Notes: generated by a model from the letters alone, not told the origin. Positions 10,558-19,851 are shown, counted from the stretch's first letter. The stretch is DNA of 20,000 nt from Anaeromyces robustus (GCA_002104895.1 MCFG01000176.1:1-20000); one strand, 5' to 3'. A program made the numbers and translations.

Positions 10558-11601
10558 ATAACAAATAAATAATAATAAAACTAAAAATTTATGGAATATA
10601 ATAAAAAAATAAAAAAATTATAAAAACCATAAAAGGACAAAAATTACTTTAAAAATTTTTTTTCATTCAATTAATTATATTTAAACTTTACATATAATAT
10701 ACATTAAAGATATATTAATACTAGCGTGATAAAAATTAACATTAATTTTATTATTATTTATTTTGATAATAAATTAATATTTGAACATTTGAACAGTATT
10801 TAATTTTAATACTGTAAAAAAAAAATAGAATTATAATGGTTAAAGTTTATTATTTAGATGACTTTTATATAATTTCTTTTGAATATAATTTTTGACTTAT
10901 TATGAAACTAAAATATGATTACTATTTTTTAATTGTTAATATTTCATATATTATAATATTGCAAATTATGAAGTATTTTTCCTTCTATATATAATAAACG
11001 TAACAAATTTATTAAATATATATATATTTATAAAAGGAATAATGAAATAAAGAATAACAAAAACTCTTTATTTCTATATAACAATTATGATAATTATAGG
11101 ACTTAATAATCCCCCTTTTTTAATAAAATTAAACAATATTATGTTAATTTTAACAGTATTACAATAATAATAATAATATATATTACATTAAATTATATAT
11201 TTTGATTGAATATTAAGTTTTAATTATTATTTAAAGTAGTTCGTTTTTAATAATAATATTTTTTTAATAATGTATATATAAAAGAATAATAAATAATAAT
11301 AACATCAGTAACATTTAAATAATAATAATAAAATTAAATATAGATTATATTTTTTAAGATTAAAAATTTTTTATTAATATTATACTATTATTTTATTTTA
11401 TTGCTTTTTTTTTTTAAAAAAAAAAAAATGTTTATTTTTATAATTAAATTATGCTTTATTCAACATAATAATAATATAATTTTTAGTTCATAAATTATTA
11501 TTAGATATGATATATTTATCAAATTATATTTATAATATTATATTAAATTATAATTAATTATTAAATTATAAATTAATTATAATATAATTAAATTCGAAAA
11601 G

Positions 11602-11669
11602 TATAAAAGCAAATAAAATTATCATTTTTTTATTTTTTAAAACTTATAATTCAACTTGAATTATAAAAG
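11602..11669 (+). promoter_or_regulatory. two TATAAAAG boxes, putative core promoter of the orphan gene
   Basis: TATAAAAG occurs at 11602-11609 and again at 11662-11669, 213 and 153 bp upstream of the ATG at 11822. Poly-A/T DNA gives TATATA words everywhere, but an identical TATAAAAG twice in 70 bp with the correct orientation is more specific. The stretch between the second box and the ATG contains isolated C-rich words (ACCCTATAG, TTACCCAAAC) that could mark the transcription start region. Promoter activity is inferred only. Confidence 0.35.
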
Positions 11670-11821
11670 AAAAAAAAATAAATAAATAAAATACCCTATA
11701 GTAAAAAAATAATAAAATTAGAAATATATACTATTATTACCCAAACTTCAATAAAAAATTTTTTATAATAAAAAAATAATTTATTTTAAATTATTATTTA
11801 AATAAATTAAATATAATAAAA

Positions 11822-13165
11822 ATGGTTAGACAAACAGGTAATACTTTAATTAATAACAAATCCTGGGCTCAAATTGTTACAAATACTGGTGTCCAAAATA
11901 AACTACAAAATTCACAATCCAAAAAGGTTCAAAACAAGTCTCAAAAGACAAAACAAACTCAAACTCAAACCCAAAGAACTTATACTCAACAATTAAAGCA
12001 AGTAAAGCAATATCTTGATAAAGCAAGTATATCTGTTAAACAAAGTAAGAAATTTATTTCTACTACTCAATACCCACGTTCCATTTCATCTGCTCAACTT
12101 CAAGCTTTACAACAAGAATTCCAAGGTTTATGTAATTTGTTTAATGCTAACAATTACACCGGTAAATCTAGTCAAAAGAAAGCTTGGATCCAGACTAATG
12201 GAAAATGTATTATTAGTGTTGCTACTTGCTATTCTTTAAAACATAAGCCAGTTCCAAATGTTATGCGTATTCAACAACAAAGAGTTACCGCAGGTAAAGG
12301 TTTGAAATTCATTCCAAAACAAACCAAGAATAAAAAGAACAATAAGGGCCAACCAAAGTTTGGTGAAAGTAGATTATCAACTTGGGGTACTGAAAAAGCT
12401 TGGGGAAAGAATCAACCAAAACAAATCCGTGAACCACCAAAAGAACAAGTAATTAAACAAAAACAAATGAAACAACAACAAGAACAACAACAACAAATGG
12501 AAAAAATTCAACAACGTCACAAAAAACAAATGGAATTACTCCAAAGAGCTCAATTAAAACAACAAGAACTTTTACTTAAAAAGCAAACTGAACAAAGAAA
12601 GAAATTACTTCAATACCAAAAACAACAAAAACAAAGACTTCAATATCAAACCAATCAAATTAGTCAAGTTGTTTCAAAACCAACTCAAGCCTCAAATATA
12701 GTATATCGCAATGTTTACCAAAGATATGGTAAACAACAAGCTATTAAACCTGTAAGAGAAAGACTTAATGCTGTTCGTAAACAAAACCAAATGGTTGTTG
12801 ATGATGGCTTCAAATATACTCTTAACCAATTAGTCGATGCTTTTAACTACTTCCCAAAGAAGTCTTACAGTGGTGACCGTGCTTGGAAATACAATAAATT
12901 CCTTGGTGGTTTCTTCTCAACTGCTTCTTACTTTGCTCAAAAAAATGCCCCATATGTTCCAAGTAGTCGTCCAAGAGTTAAGGTTACTAATGGTTTACCA
13001 GTTTATACTTTCAATGTAAAACCAATTTCAAATAGTGTCATTACTCCATACAATTCCAATTTACAAGGAGTTCGTACTGAAGGAAATGGTAGATACTTTG
13101 AACATTGGCATATTGGAAGTATTTGGACTCACTACTACTCTAAACCAAGAGCTAGAAAAAATTAA
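11822..13165 (+). CDS. unrecognised basic Gln/Lys-rich protein, 447 residues, intronless
   Basis: I do not recognise this family. The frame is one uninterrupted exon opening after an A-rich leader (AATAAAAATGG), and no in-frame Met lies just upstream. Residues 1-75 are Gln/Thr/Lys-rich and look disordered. Residues 85-160 look like a small folded part with all three cysteines (C104, C129, C136) and KAWIQTNGKC. A basic Lys/Asn/Gly linker follows (163-200). Residues 205-282 are a Gln/Lys/Leu-rich run likely to form a long helix or coiled coil. The last 120 residues differ: they are rich in Tyr, Phe and Trp and end with RYFEHWHIGSIWTHYYSK (424-441). Only about 17 acidic residues face well over 90 Lys and Arg, so the protein is strongly basic and could bind nucleic acid. 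There is no signal peptide or membrane segment. It is much richer in G and C than its surroundings and prefers CCA, GGT, GCT, CGT, TTC and AAG, which suggests strong expression or foreign origin. It stands alone between gaps of more than 600 bp. Confidence 0.85.
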   Translation: MVRQTGNTLINNKSWAQIVTNTGVQNKLQNSQSKKVQNKSQKTKQTQTQTQRTYTQQLKQVKQYLDKASISVKQSKKFISTTQYPRSISSAQLQALQQEFQGLCNLFNANNYTGKSSQKKAWIQTNGKCIISVATCYSLKHKPVPNVMRIQQQRVTAGKGLKFIPKQTKNKKNNKGQPKFGESRLSTWGTEKAWGKNQPKQIREPPKEQVIKQKQMKQQQEQQQQMEKIQQRHKKQMELLQRAQLKQQELLLKKQTEQRKKLLQYQKQQKQRLQYQTNQISQVVSKPTQASNIVYRNVYQRYGKQQAIKPVRERLNAVRKQNQMVVDDGFKYTLNQLVDAFNYFPKKSYSGDRAWKYNKFLGGFFSTASYFAQKNAPYVPSSRPRVKVTNGLPVYTFNVKPISNSVITPYNSNLQGVRTEGNGRYFEHWHIGSIWTHYYSKPRARKN

Positions 13166-13820
13166 ATTAAATATGAAATATTAAATAGTTAATATTACTT
13201 AATATTATTTTTTAATATTTAAAAAAAATGAAATAGATAAATAAAAAAAAGAGTAGAAGCTTTTTAAAATAAAATATGGAAAAAAAAACTTTTTTATTTA
13301 TAATTAGTATTATTGAAAAATAAGTTATTTTTTTAATATATTTTTATTTTTTTTTTTTAATAGTAAAAAAATAAATAAATAAATATAAAAAGTTTTTTTA
13401 TAAACAAACCATTAACAAGATCGAAGTATAAAAAATAAATAAAAAAAAAAAAAGAAAAAAAAAGTAAAAAAATTAACAAAAAAAAAAAAAAAAAAAGGTA
13501 TATATTTGTGTGATATTATGAATTTAAATTTTTATGATTTGTGTAGTAAATAAAAATATATGGTTTATGTGGATGTTGTATCACTTTATATACTATAAAT
13601 ATAACTTAATCATTTATCAAACTTTAAAAAATATAATTTTTATATAAAATTTTTTAAATTATAAGAATTATTATAAATTAGAATTAGAAATATTATTTGT
13701 TACTTAATTACTATGATTTATTTTTATTTTTGGTTTTCAAATGGTTTAATTGAAAGTCTTTTAATGATTGAATGAGTACATTATTTATTTTATTAAACGT
13801 TATCTCAATGTTAGTTAATA
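13166..13820. other. 655-bp spacer, A/T runs and no supportable gene
   Basis: The first 330 bp are the 3' flank of the orphan gene and consist of A and T runs, with long A tracts at 13440-13497. A Met frame at 13560 runs only 12 codons. A second Met frame at 13772 starts inside the right end and is discussed with the small gene that follows. Confidence 0.55.
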
Positions 13821-14159
13821 ATGTTTCCACAACAAGAAAATGGACTTGGGACAAAGAAAGTAAGATTTTAAATGATAAATTAAACAATATTTCATCCTCT
13901 TCTAAAGAAATTATGGACTTCTATATTGGAGGAGAGACATGATCCTATTACCGAACCAGGTGGAATAGGATATATCAATTTTACTTTAATTCTCTATGTA
14001 GAATTAAGGGTTAGTATGGATTTATAGTTTTTTTTATGTAATTTATACCCTTCAGTATTATTTCATTATTATCAATAATGGTTAATAAATTTTTTTATAT
14101 AGAACACAATTTGTAAAACATCTTTATTGAGTTTAAAAATTAATATACATGAATCATAA
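13821..14159 (+). CDS. small possible gene or gene remnant of unknown function, three-exon model
   Basis: I do not recognise it. The segment 13810-14010 has clearly coding-like, G/C-richer sequence. One model joins 13821-13859, 13908-14009 and 14103-14159, giving 65 residues. It starts MFPQQENGLGTKK, passes through ILEERHDPITEPGGIGYI (residues 18-35) and NFTLILYVELR, and stops at TAA. The second intron (93 nt, GTTAGT to TTTATATAG) matches the other introns of the window in size and acceptor. The first (48 nt, GTAAGA to a C/T-rich tract and AAAG) has good sites but is half the size of any other, and removes an in-frame stop. A competing frame starts at 13772 with a signal-peptide-like MSTLFILLNVISMLV and stays open to a TGA at 13940, overlapping the same bases. 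A frameshifted pseudogene would also fit. I cannot choose between a true short gene, the tail of a longer one, and a remnant. Confidence 0.35.
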
Positions 14160-14438
14160 AAAAAAACACAAAATAAAAAAATGATACTAATAAGAAAAAA
14201 CAGATAAACTAATTACTGATATATGATTTCAAATAAATAATATATATATATATAAAAGAATCTGCTTAACCATTTTTTTAATACATTTATTTATTCATAT
14301 TAAATAGCAAAGTCAATTTCCAAAAAACTTTTTTGTTTTAAATTATTAAATAAAACAATTATTACAATATTATTTTTTTATTGTTTTAATATATCTTTAA
14401 ATGGAATTATTAATAATATAAAAATAAAAAAGTATATA

Positions 14439-14477
14439 TTAATAATAATAATAATGATAATAATAATAAATGATAAT

Positions 14478-14510
<33 letters not shown>

Positions 14511-14512
14511 TA
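14439..14512. repeat. (TAA)n array
   Basis: About 74 bp of TAA/AAT triplets with ATGATAA and ATTATAA interruptions. It is similar in make-up to the arrays at 4930-4995 and inside intron 6 of the RING/SPRY gene. Confidence 0.9.
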
Positions 14513-15094
14513 TTATATGATAAACATAACTTATAATATTATATTAAAACATACATATTTTATTATGGATAAATTTCATTTATATAAATTAATATTAATA
14601 ACAATCATTAATAATAAAACAATAATTTAGAAAAACAAATACAAATATACCTTTATAAATATTTATATTTTAAAGGTATCGATTAATCATTATTATCATA
14701 ACTAATAAATAATAAATATTATTATCATAATATTTGTTATTGTTGCATTGATTATAACTATCATTGAAATTTTTTTGTTATTTATACGATATTCTTTACA
14801 AAAATTTATGCATAGTTATATTGAATAAAAAATGACAATACTAGTATTATTATTTCTTAATGATTGATATAAATATATATTCATATTTTTATTTTAAAAA
14901 CAATCTTAGTTTTAGTAGTACATATATATATTAATTATTGGTATAATAATATTATAAGGATATTCATTAAAAAAAAAAAAAAAAAAGAGAGAAAAATATG
15001 AAATGAATCTATATATATAATAAAAGCAAAAATAAAAATAAGATTTTTAAATGAATTATTTTTAAATGTTCAATATAAAAAACAAATAGCTTTA

Positions 15095-15180
15095 ATTTTT
15101 TTTTTTTATTTTTATTTATTTTTTTTATTTTATTTTATTTTTTATTTTTATTTTATTTTTTATTTTTATTTTTTTTTTTT
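15095..15180. repeat. T-rich (TTTTTA)n tract
   Basis: A run of T blocks of 4-12 bases broken by single A, like the intronic array at 6241-6332. Read on the minus strand it is an A-rich tract about 400 bp beyond the deformylase stop codon. Confidence 0.85.
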
Positions 15181-15285
15181 CCATGCTTGCATGTTTGAAT
15201 TACATTTATGAAAATTTCGAAACAACATTACAATTATTATAATAATACTTATTATTATTTATTTATTATTTCTGGCTTTTTTGTT

Positions 15286-15350
15286 GTTTGTTAGTTTGTT
15301 TGTTTGTTTGTTTTATTTTATTTTATTTTTTTTATTTTATTTTATTTTTA
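15286..15350. repeat. (GTTT)n followed by (TTTTA)n
   Basis: About seven copies of GTTT (15286-15313, one imperfect) pass directly into TTTTA repeats (15311-15350). The change of unit within a continuous pyrimidine-rich tract looks like slippage with successive point changes. Confidence 0.85.
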
Positions 15351-15572
15351 TATTTTACTTTTGTATATTATCAATATTTTTAAATTCTTTCATGAATAAT
15401 TTTTAAATTTGTTTATTAATTCTTATTAATTTTAATTTATATTAATATCATTAATAAATATTACTTAAATATTTATTAATATTTATTATGAAATTATATA
15501 TTATTATTATTATTATTTTGAAATTATATATATTATAATTATAATTATTTTAAAGACTCCTTTAAAATGGAT

Positions 15573-16445
15573 TTATTCAAAAACAACAGTCTTATTTTCA
15601 TAAGTTAAAACTTTGTGCAATAAGTGTAATCTTAAAGCTCTAGCTAATACAATTCTTTCGAGATCTTTTCCTTTTCTGACTAAATCATTAACAGTATCAC
15701 GATGACTAATTCTTACAACATCTTGTTCAATGATTGGTCCAGCATCTAATTGTGCAGTAACAAAGTGAGCAGTGGCACCAATAATTTTAACACCACGCTT
15801 ATGAGCTTGATGGTATGGCTTAGCACCGATAAAAGCCGGTAAGAAGGAGTGATGAATGTTAATAACAGTTCTATTATCTTTACCTAAAGTATCTACTAAA
15901 TTATCACTAAGAATTTGCATATATTTAGCTAAAACAATGACATCAATGTTATATTCTCTCATAAGTTCAATTTGCTTTTGTTCAACTTCTGGTTTATTTT
16001 CTTTATTCATTGGAAGTGTAATAAATGGAATACCAAATGAAGCAACTTTTGGTTTTAAATCAGTATGATTACTTAAGATAACAGAAATTTCAGCATTTCC
16101 AAGTTCTTTAGCTTGATTTCTCCATAAAAGATCTAATACACAATGATCTTGTTTTGAACACCAAATTGCAACTTTAATTGGTGTATCAGAAAAATGAAGT
16201 GACCATTTTCCATTATATGGATCACAAAGTTCTTTAACCTTTTCTCTAATATTTTCACGTTCAATTTTAAAACCGTCTAAGAACCATTCAATTCTACCTA
16301 AAAAGAATCCATGTTGATGGTCATTATGAAAATCTGAATCAACAATACAACCACCATTATTATAAATGAAAGAAGAAAGGTTAGATACAATACCAACTGT
16401 ATCTTGACATACTAATAATAAAATTACTGTTGTTTTTTTTTCCAT
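15573..16445 (-). CDS. purU: formyltetrahydrofolate deformylase (PurU type)
   Basis: The enzyme hydrolyses 10-formyltetrahydrofolate to tetrahydrofolate and formate, balancing one-carbon pools and, in bacteria, feeding formate to purine synthesis. The single exon gives 290 residues, close to the usual 280-290. Residues 5-85 form the N-terminal ACT domain (LLLVCQDTVGIVSNLSSFIY), which in bacteria senses glycine and methionine. The formyltransferase-like domain follows (about 90-280) with VILSNH (122-127), LAKYMQIL (172-179), NIHHSFLPAFIGAKPY (196-211) and AHFVTAQLDAGPIIEQDV (226-243). The expected catalytic triad is present as N196, H198 and D234. The start is well placed, as the ACT domain begins at once. 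I see no mitochondrial or hydrogenosomal leader, so a cytosolic site is likely. Fungi such as yeast lack PurU, and the intronless structure beside intron-rich genes suggests acquisition from bacteria, which is an inference. In an anaerobe that makes formate by pyruvate formate lyase the enzyme could link formate and folate pools. It is convergent with the small gene to the left. Confidence 0.96.
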   Translation of the reverse strand: MEKKTTVILLLVCQDTVGIVSNLSSFIYNNGGCIVDSDFHNDHQHGFFLGRIEWFLDGFKIERENIREKVKELCDPYNGKWSLHFSDTPIKVAIWCSKQDHCVLDLLWRNQAKELGNAEISVILSNHTDLKPKVASFGIPFITLPMNKENKPEVEQKQIELMREYNIDVIVLAKYMQILSDNLVDTLGKDNRTVINIHHSFLPAFIGAKPYHQAHKRGVKIIGATAHFVTAQLDAGPIIEQDVVRISHRDTVNDLVRKGKDLERIVLARALRLHLLHKVLTYENKTVVFE

Positions 16446-16495
16446 TTTTTATTATCTATTATTTTATTATTATTATTAATTTTTATATGAAATGA

Positions 16496-16526
<31 letters not shown>

Positions 16527-17304
16527 CAAAGAATAAAATTTTAATTGATTTTGTCAGAATTATAATAGATTCATTTCCAGCCACAAAATATTGTTTTTTT
16601 TATTACATTATGTAAGATAGTTTAATAAATGATTTAAAGAAAAAAAAAAACTACATTATTGCGGAGAATAATCAATTTTTGTTTGAATTACTTTTTTTGT
16701 AAAGTTGAATCTTTTGGTAAAAAATAAAAGTCTTTAAAATATATAATATAATAGAAAAGTTGATTTATACATAAAAACAAAAGATATATTAGATAATATT
16801 TCAGTAGATAAAATCATACTTTTTTTTAGAAATTATTTTCAGATATTTTTTGTTTTAATTTCAATATATATAATTTTAACTGGAATTTTTGAAAGAAATA
16901 TATATATAATAATATTTTAATTTTCAAGTTTAAATATATATTTAATATTATTTAATACCATCCAAAAATATATTTAGTTATACTAAGCATATTGTTTGAA
17001 TTAAATCTAATTATATAAATCTTATTATTAAATATAATTATTTTTATATTCCATTATTAGGTTAATTAAAATTAATACAACTTTATAATTTTTAAATAAT
17101 ATATATAAAAACAGAATTTTATTTACTATTATTATTATTAATAATATTAGAACATTTTTCTTTGTACTTTCATTTTTAATAATGTTAGTATATTTTTATC
17201 TATTAATTTAATTTACTTTGTGTAACGTAAAATATTGATATTTTAAAATTATTAATTGATTCCATAAATAAGTAAATAAATAAATAAATATATAAATAAA
17301 TTAA

Positions 17305-17335
<31 letters not shown>

Positions 17336-17368
17336 ATATATAAATAAATAAATATATAAATAAATTAA

Positions 17369-17411
<43 letters not shown>

Positions 17412-17713
17412 ATATGTAAACTATAATTAACAAGTTTGATTAATGTCCTTTTTATTTTATTTTATTTTTTTTTTTTTTTTTGAATGTGAAGTATATTCAT
17501 TTATAGATATTATTTTTATTAAATATTTTATAGTCAATAAGAAAATACAATAATTAAATTAAATAAAAAGTGATAATATTAACATATATAATAATAATAA
17601 TAATAATAAAAAACTGATTTATTTAGTTTTAATTTAAATATTTTTACTGTAATAAAGAATATAATTTTAATTTTTTTTTTAAATTAAAATTATCAATTAT
17701 AAATTAAAAAAAA
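16446..17713. other. 1.3-kb upstream region of the deformylase gene
   Basis: No gene is visible. A run of 27 A (16495-16521) lies about 50-75 bp upstream of the deformylase start, reading as poly-T on the coding strand. Such a poly(dA:dT) tract often keeps nucleosomes off promoters. The rest is A/T-rich with a long (TAAA)n array at 17264-17413 and a T run at 17465-17480. Confidence 0.55.
17264..17413. repeat. (TAAA)n microsatellite with an internal 64-bp duplication
   Basis: About 150 bp of TAAA with interruptions TATA and TTAA. The interruption pattern around ATATATAAATAAATTAATAA occurs twice, with the TTAATA words at 17301 and 17365, exactly 64 bp (16 units) apart. The array therefore grew partly by copying a 64-bp block and not only by single-unit slippage. 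Confidence 0.85.
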
Positions 17714-18632
17714 ATGATTAAAAGTCATAGTAAAAAAGAGATAGATAAAACATTTAATGAAAGTATAGAATGTTTAATTAGTATTATAGAAATTGATGAT
17801 ACTAAAAGAAAAGGATTATTAGAAATAAATCAAAATTTGTATTAAAAAAATAATATTATTAATTTATTGATGAAAATGAAAAGAAGATATATAAAATATA
17901 GAAGAACAAAATATAGAAAAATTTCCAAAAATTTCTTCTATGCTTTGTTTATTTAAATACTAAAGAGAAAAAAAGAGAATGTATTATTTAAAATTGTGAG
18001 AACTAGAAACAAAATTAATTATAAAGGTTTTAATTTTGTATCAAAAGTTGAAGGCATATTTTTTTATTTGTAAATGTTATTGATTATACAGATAATATAT
18101 ATTAAATTATCTATGCTTAACATATTTTAAATGTTCATGTAAAATATTTTACTTAAATATACTAAAATTGGATATTATTATAGTAAAGAAGAACTGTTAA
18201 ATAGATTACAGGTAAAAAAAAAATAAGAAAAATATATAAATAATAATATTTATATAATAAAATGAAAATATTTTTTTCTTAATTATAATAATTAACATTT
18301 TATTTATTATATTCATAATATTATTAAAAAAAGCATTTTTTAAAATAGGTAATATTCTAATCAACTGATATTATAATTTATTATTTTATATTTAATTAAA
18401 AAAATTATAATGGAACATATATTATTACATGAAATTTATATTATTACATGAAATTTTAGCAATAATTTTTAACAGAATCAAAGAAATATTAAAAAACATA
18501 TTGAAATGTTATATGTATTATTTTAATGAAGAAAGTAATGAAAGTTATAAAGATGAAACAAAAGAAATAAAAATTTATGAAAAAAACTATTTTACTAACA
18601 TTGAAAAGTGCGTTTGGCATATAAAAAAATAG
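17714..18632 (+). pseudogene. decayed protein-coding region, family not recognised
   Basis: Several coding-like segments follow one another on the plus strand. The first opens with ATG at 17714 (MIKSHSKKEIDKTFNESIE, then ECLISIIEIDD) and stops at 17843. A second, one frame off, runs 17895-17963 (IEKFPKISSMLCLF). A third, back in the first frame, runs 17957-18073 (ENVLFKIVRTRNKINYKGFN). A fourth, in that same frame, ends at 18211 with YYYSKEELLNRLQ followed by a GTAAAA donor-like site. A last part runs from an ATG at 18410 to the TAG at 18632, where a 19-bp tandem duplication breaks the frame. Three segments share one frame with intervening TAA stops, which suggests one ancestral gene damaged by point mutations and small indels. 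The composition (Lys, Glu, Ile, Asn) resembles large low-complexity families of AT-rich eukaryotes, but I cannot name one. Chance frames are the alternative. Confidence 0.4.
18418..18455. repeat. 19-bp perfect tandem duplication
   Basis: TATATTATTACATGAAATT occurs at 18418-18436 and again at 18437-18455. Because 19 is not a multiple of three, the second copy shifts the frame that begins at the ATG at 18410. Upstream it encodes HILLHEI, and after the duplication the same peptide reappears in the frame that stays open to 18632. Confidence 0.9.
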
Positions 18633-19043
18633 AAAAAAAAAGTAGATATATATTCTTTTTTTAAATATTTGCATTTTTTAAGAATTAAAGAAATTCTTTT
18701 TTTTTCTGATGTTACTTATAATTAAATATATTGTAATTATATTGTTAATAGATATAATAAATAATAATAATAATTAATAATAATATTATTATTATTAAAT
18801 TATAATATTAAATAATAATATTAAAAAATAAAAAATAATAATTTATTTATTATTATTATATAATAATGATAAATATTAATAAAAAAGGAAAAAAAAAAAA
18901 AAAAAGCTTTTTTTTATATATAAATTTATCTATGTATATAAAAATAAAACTTAAAAATAAAAATAATTCATTTTAAAAATAAAAATAAATTAATGTAACC
19001 ACTGATTTTATTTATATTTAAAAACAAAAATAAATAAAAAACT

Positions 19044-19104
19044 TTTATTTATTTATTTACTATATTTATTTGTTTATTTATTTATTTATATATTTATTTA
19101 TTTT
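19044..19104. repeat. (TTTA)n array
   Basis: About 60 bp of TTTA with interruptions, the complement of the (TAAA)n arrays elsewhere in the window. Scattered TTTA units continue to about 19223. Confidence 0.88.
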
Positions 19105-19789
19105 ATATAAATTATATAAATCAATATTCATATAATTTAATTATATAATTAATTTTCTTTTTATTTATTTAGTATATATTTATGTTCATTTATTTAATAT
19201 AAATTATTTATTTATTTATTATTATTTATGATAAGTAAAAATTTTTTATTAAACTTTTAAAATTATTAAAGTGTATTTCTTATTTAAAAAATAATAAAAA
19301 AAATATTTTATATTATTTAAATTTATTTACTATATAATTAAATTTATCATTATTTCTATTACATATTGACATATTTCGTTTTTTACTTTTACGCTTTATT
19401 TTTTTATGTAATAAGTTATATTTATATATTTTAATTTTTTCTTTTATTATTATCTTTTTTTACTTTTTATTTTTACTTTTATTTTTATTTTATATAATTC
19501 CATTAATAGTTTATTATTATATTATATTATATCCTTTTCTTATTTAATGAAATATAATAATCTTAATAAAATAAATTATTAATTGAATTTTTAATTAAAA
19601 TAAAAATAATAGTAAAAAGGAAAATAAAATAATAATAATAAAATTAATATTAACAAAACAACAAAGACAAATAACAGAAAAAACAAACAACCAACGATAT
19701 AAAACATAAAAAAAAAAAAAGAGCGAAAACATAAAAAGTAACATCAAAAAAAGCAAAAAAATTTTATATATACATATAAAAAAAAAAAA

Positions 19790-19851
19790 AAAAACAAAAA
19801 ACAAAACAAGAAACAAAACTAAAAAAACAAAACAAAAAACAAAACAAAAAC

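Larger units (their letters stand above)
9655..11821. other. 2.2-kb divergent intergenic region
   Basis: It separates the divergently oriented RING/SPRY gene and the 447-residue orphan gene, and so must contain both promoters. I find no further gene. It holds an A-rich GAAAAA run (10138-10170), a (TAAA)n array (10461-10555), the G/C-rich word AATCCCCCTTTTTT (about 11108-11121) and two TATAAAAG boxes near the right end. The Met frame at about 10836 ends after 19 codons and shows no coding character. Confidence 0.55.
14160..15572. other. 1.4-kb intergenic region between convergent genes
   Basis: I see no gene. It contains a (TAA)n array (14439-14512), a 9-bp-arm inverted repeat around 14647-14679, and two pyrimidine-rich repeats (15095-15180 and 15286-15350). 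Its right end is the 3' flank of the minus-strand deformylase gene. Confidence 0.55.

Noticed and set aside
12015-13019. Two plus-strand frames (12015-12239 and 12837-13019)
   Set aside because: They are out-of-frame shadows inside the 447-residue gene.
14647-14679. Inverted repeat ATACCTTTA ... TAAAGGTAT with a 15-nt loop
   Set aside because: Arms of 9 bp are expected by chance in DNA of this composition and no transcript or gene end is nearby.
15856-16068. Plus-strand 70-codon frame
   Set aside because: Antisense to the deformylase gene.
17714-18211. Reading the decayed region as an intact gene with TAA reassigned to an amino acid
   Set aside because: The VAP, RING/SPRY, orphan and deformylase genes all end at TAA where their families end, so TAA is a normal stop here. 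There is also a frame change in the middle.
19595-19816. Minus-strand Phe/Leu-rich frame resembling membrane segments
   Set aside because: A T-rich template strand gives Phe and Leu codons automatically. There is no recognisable motif and the skew explains it.
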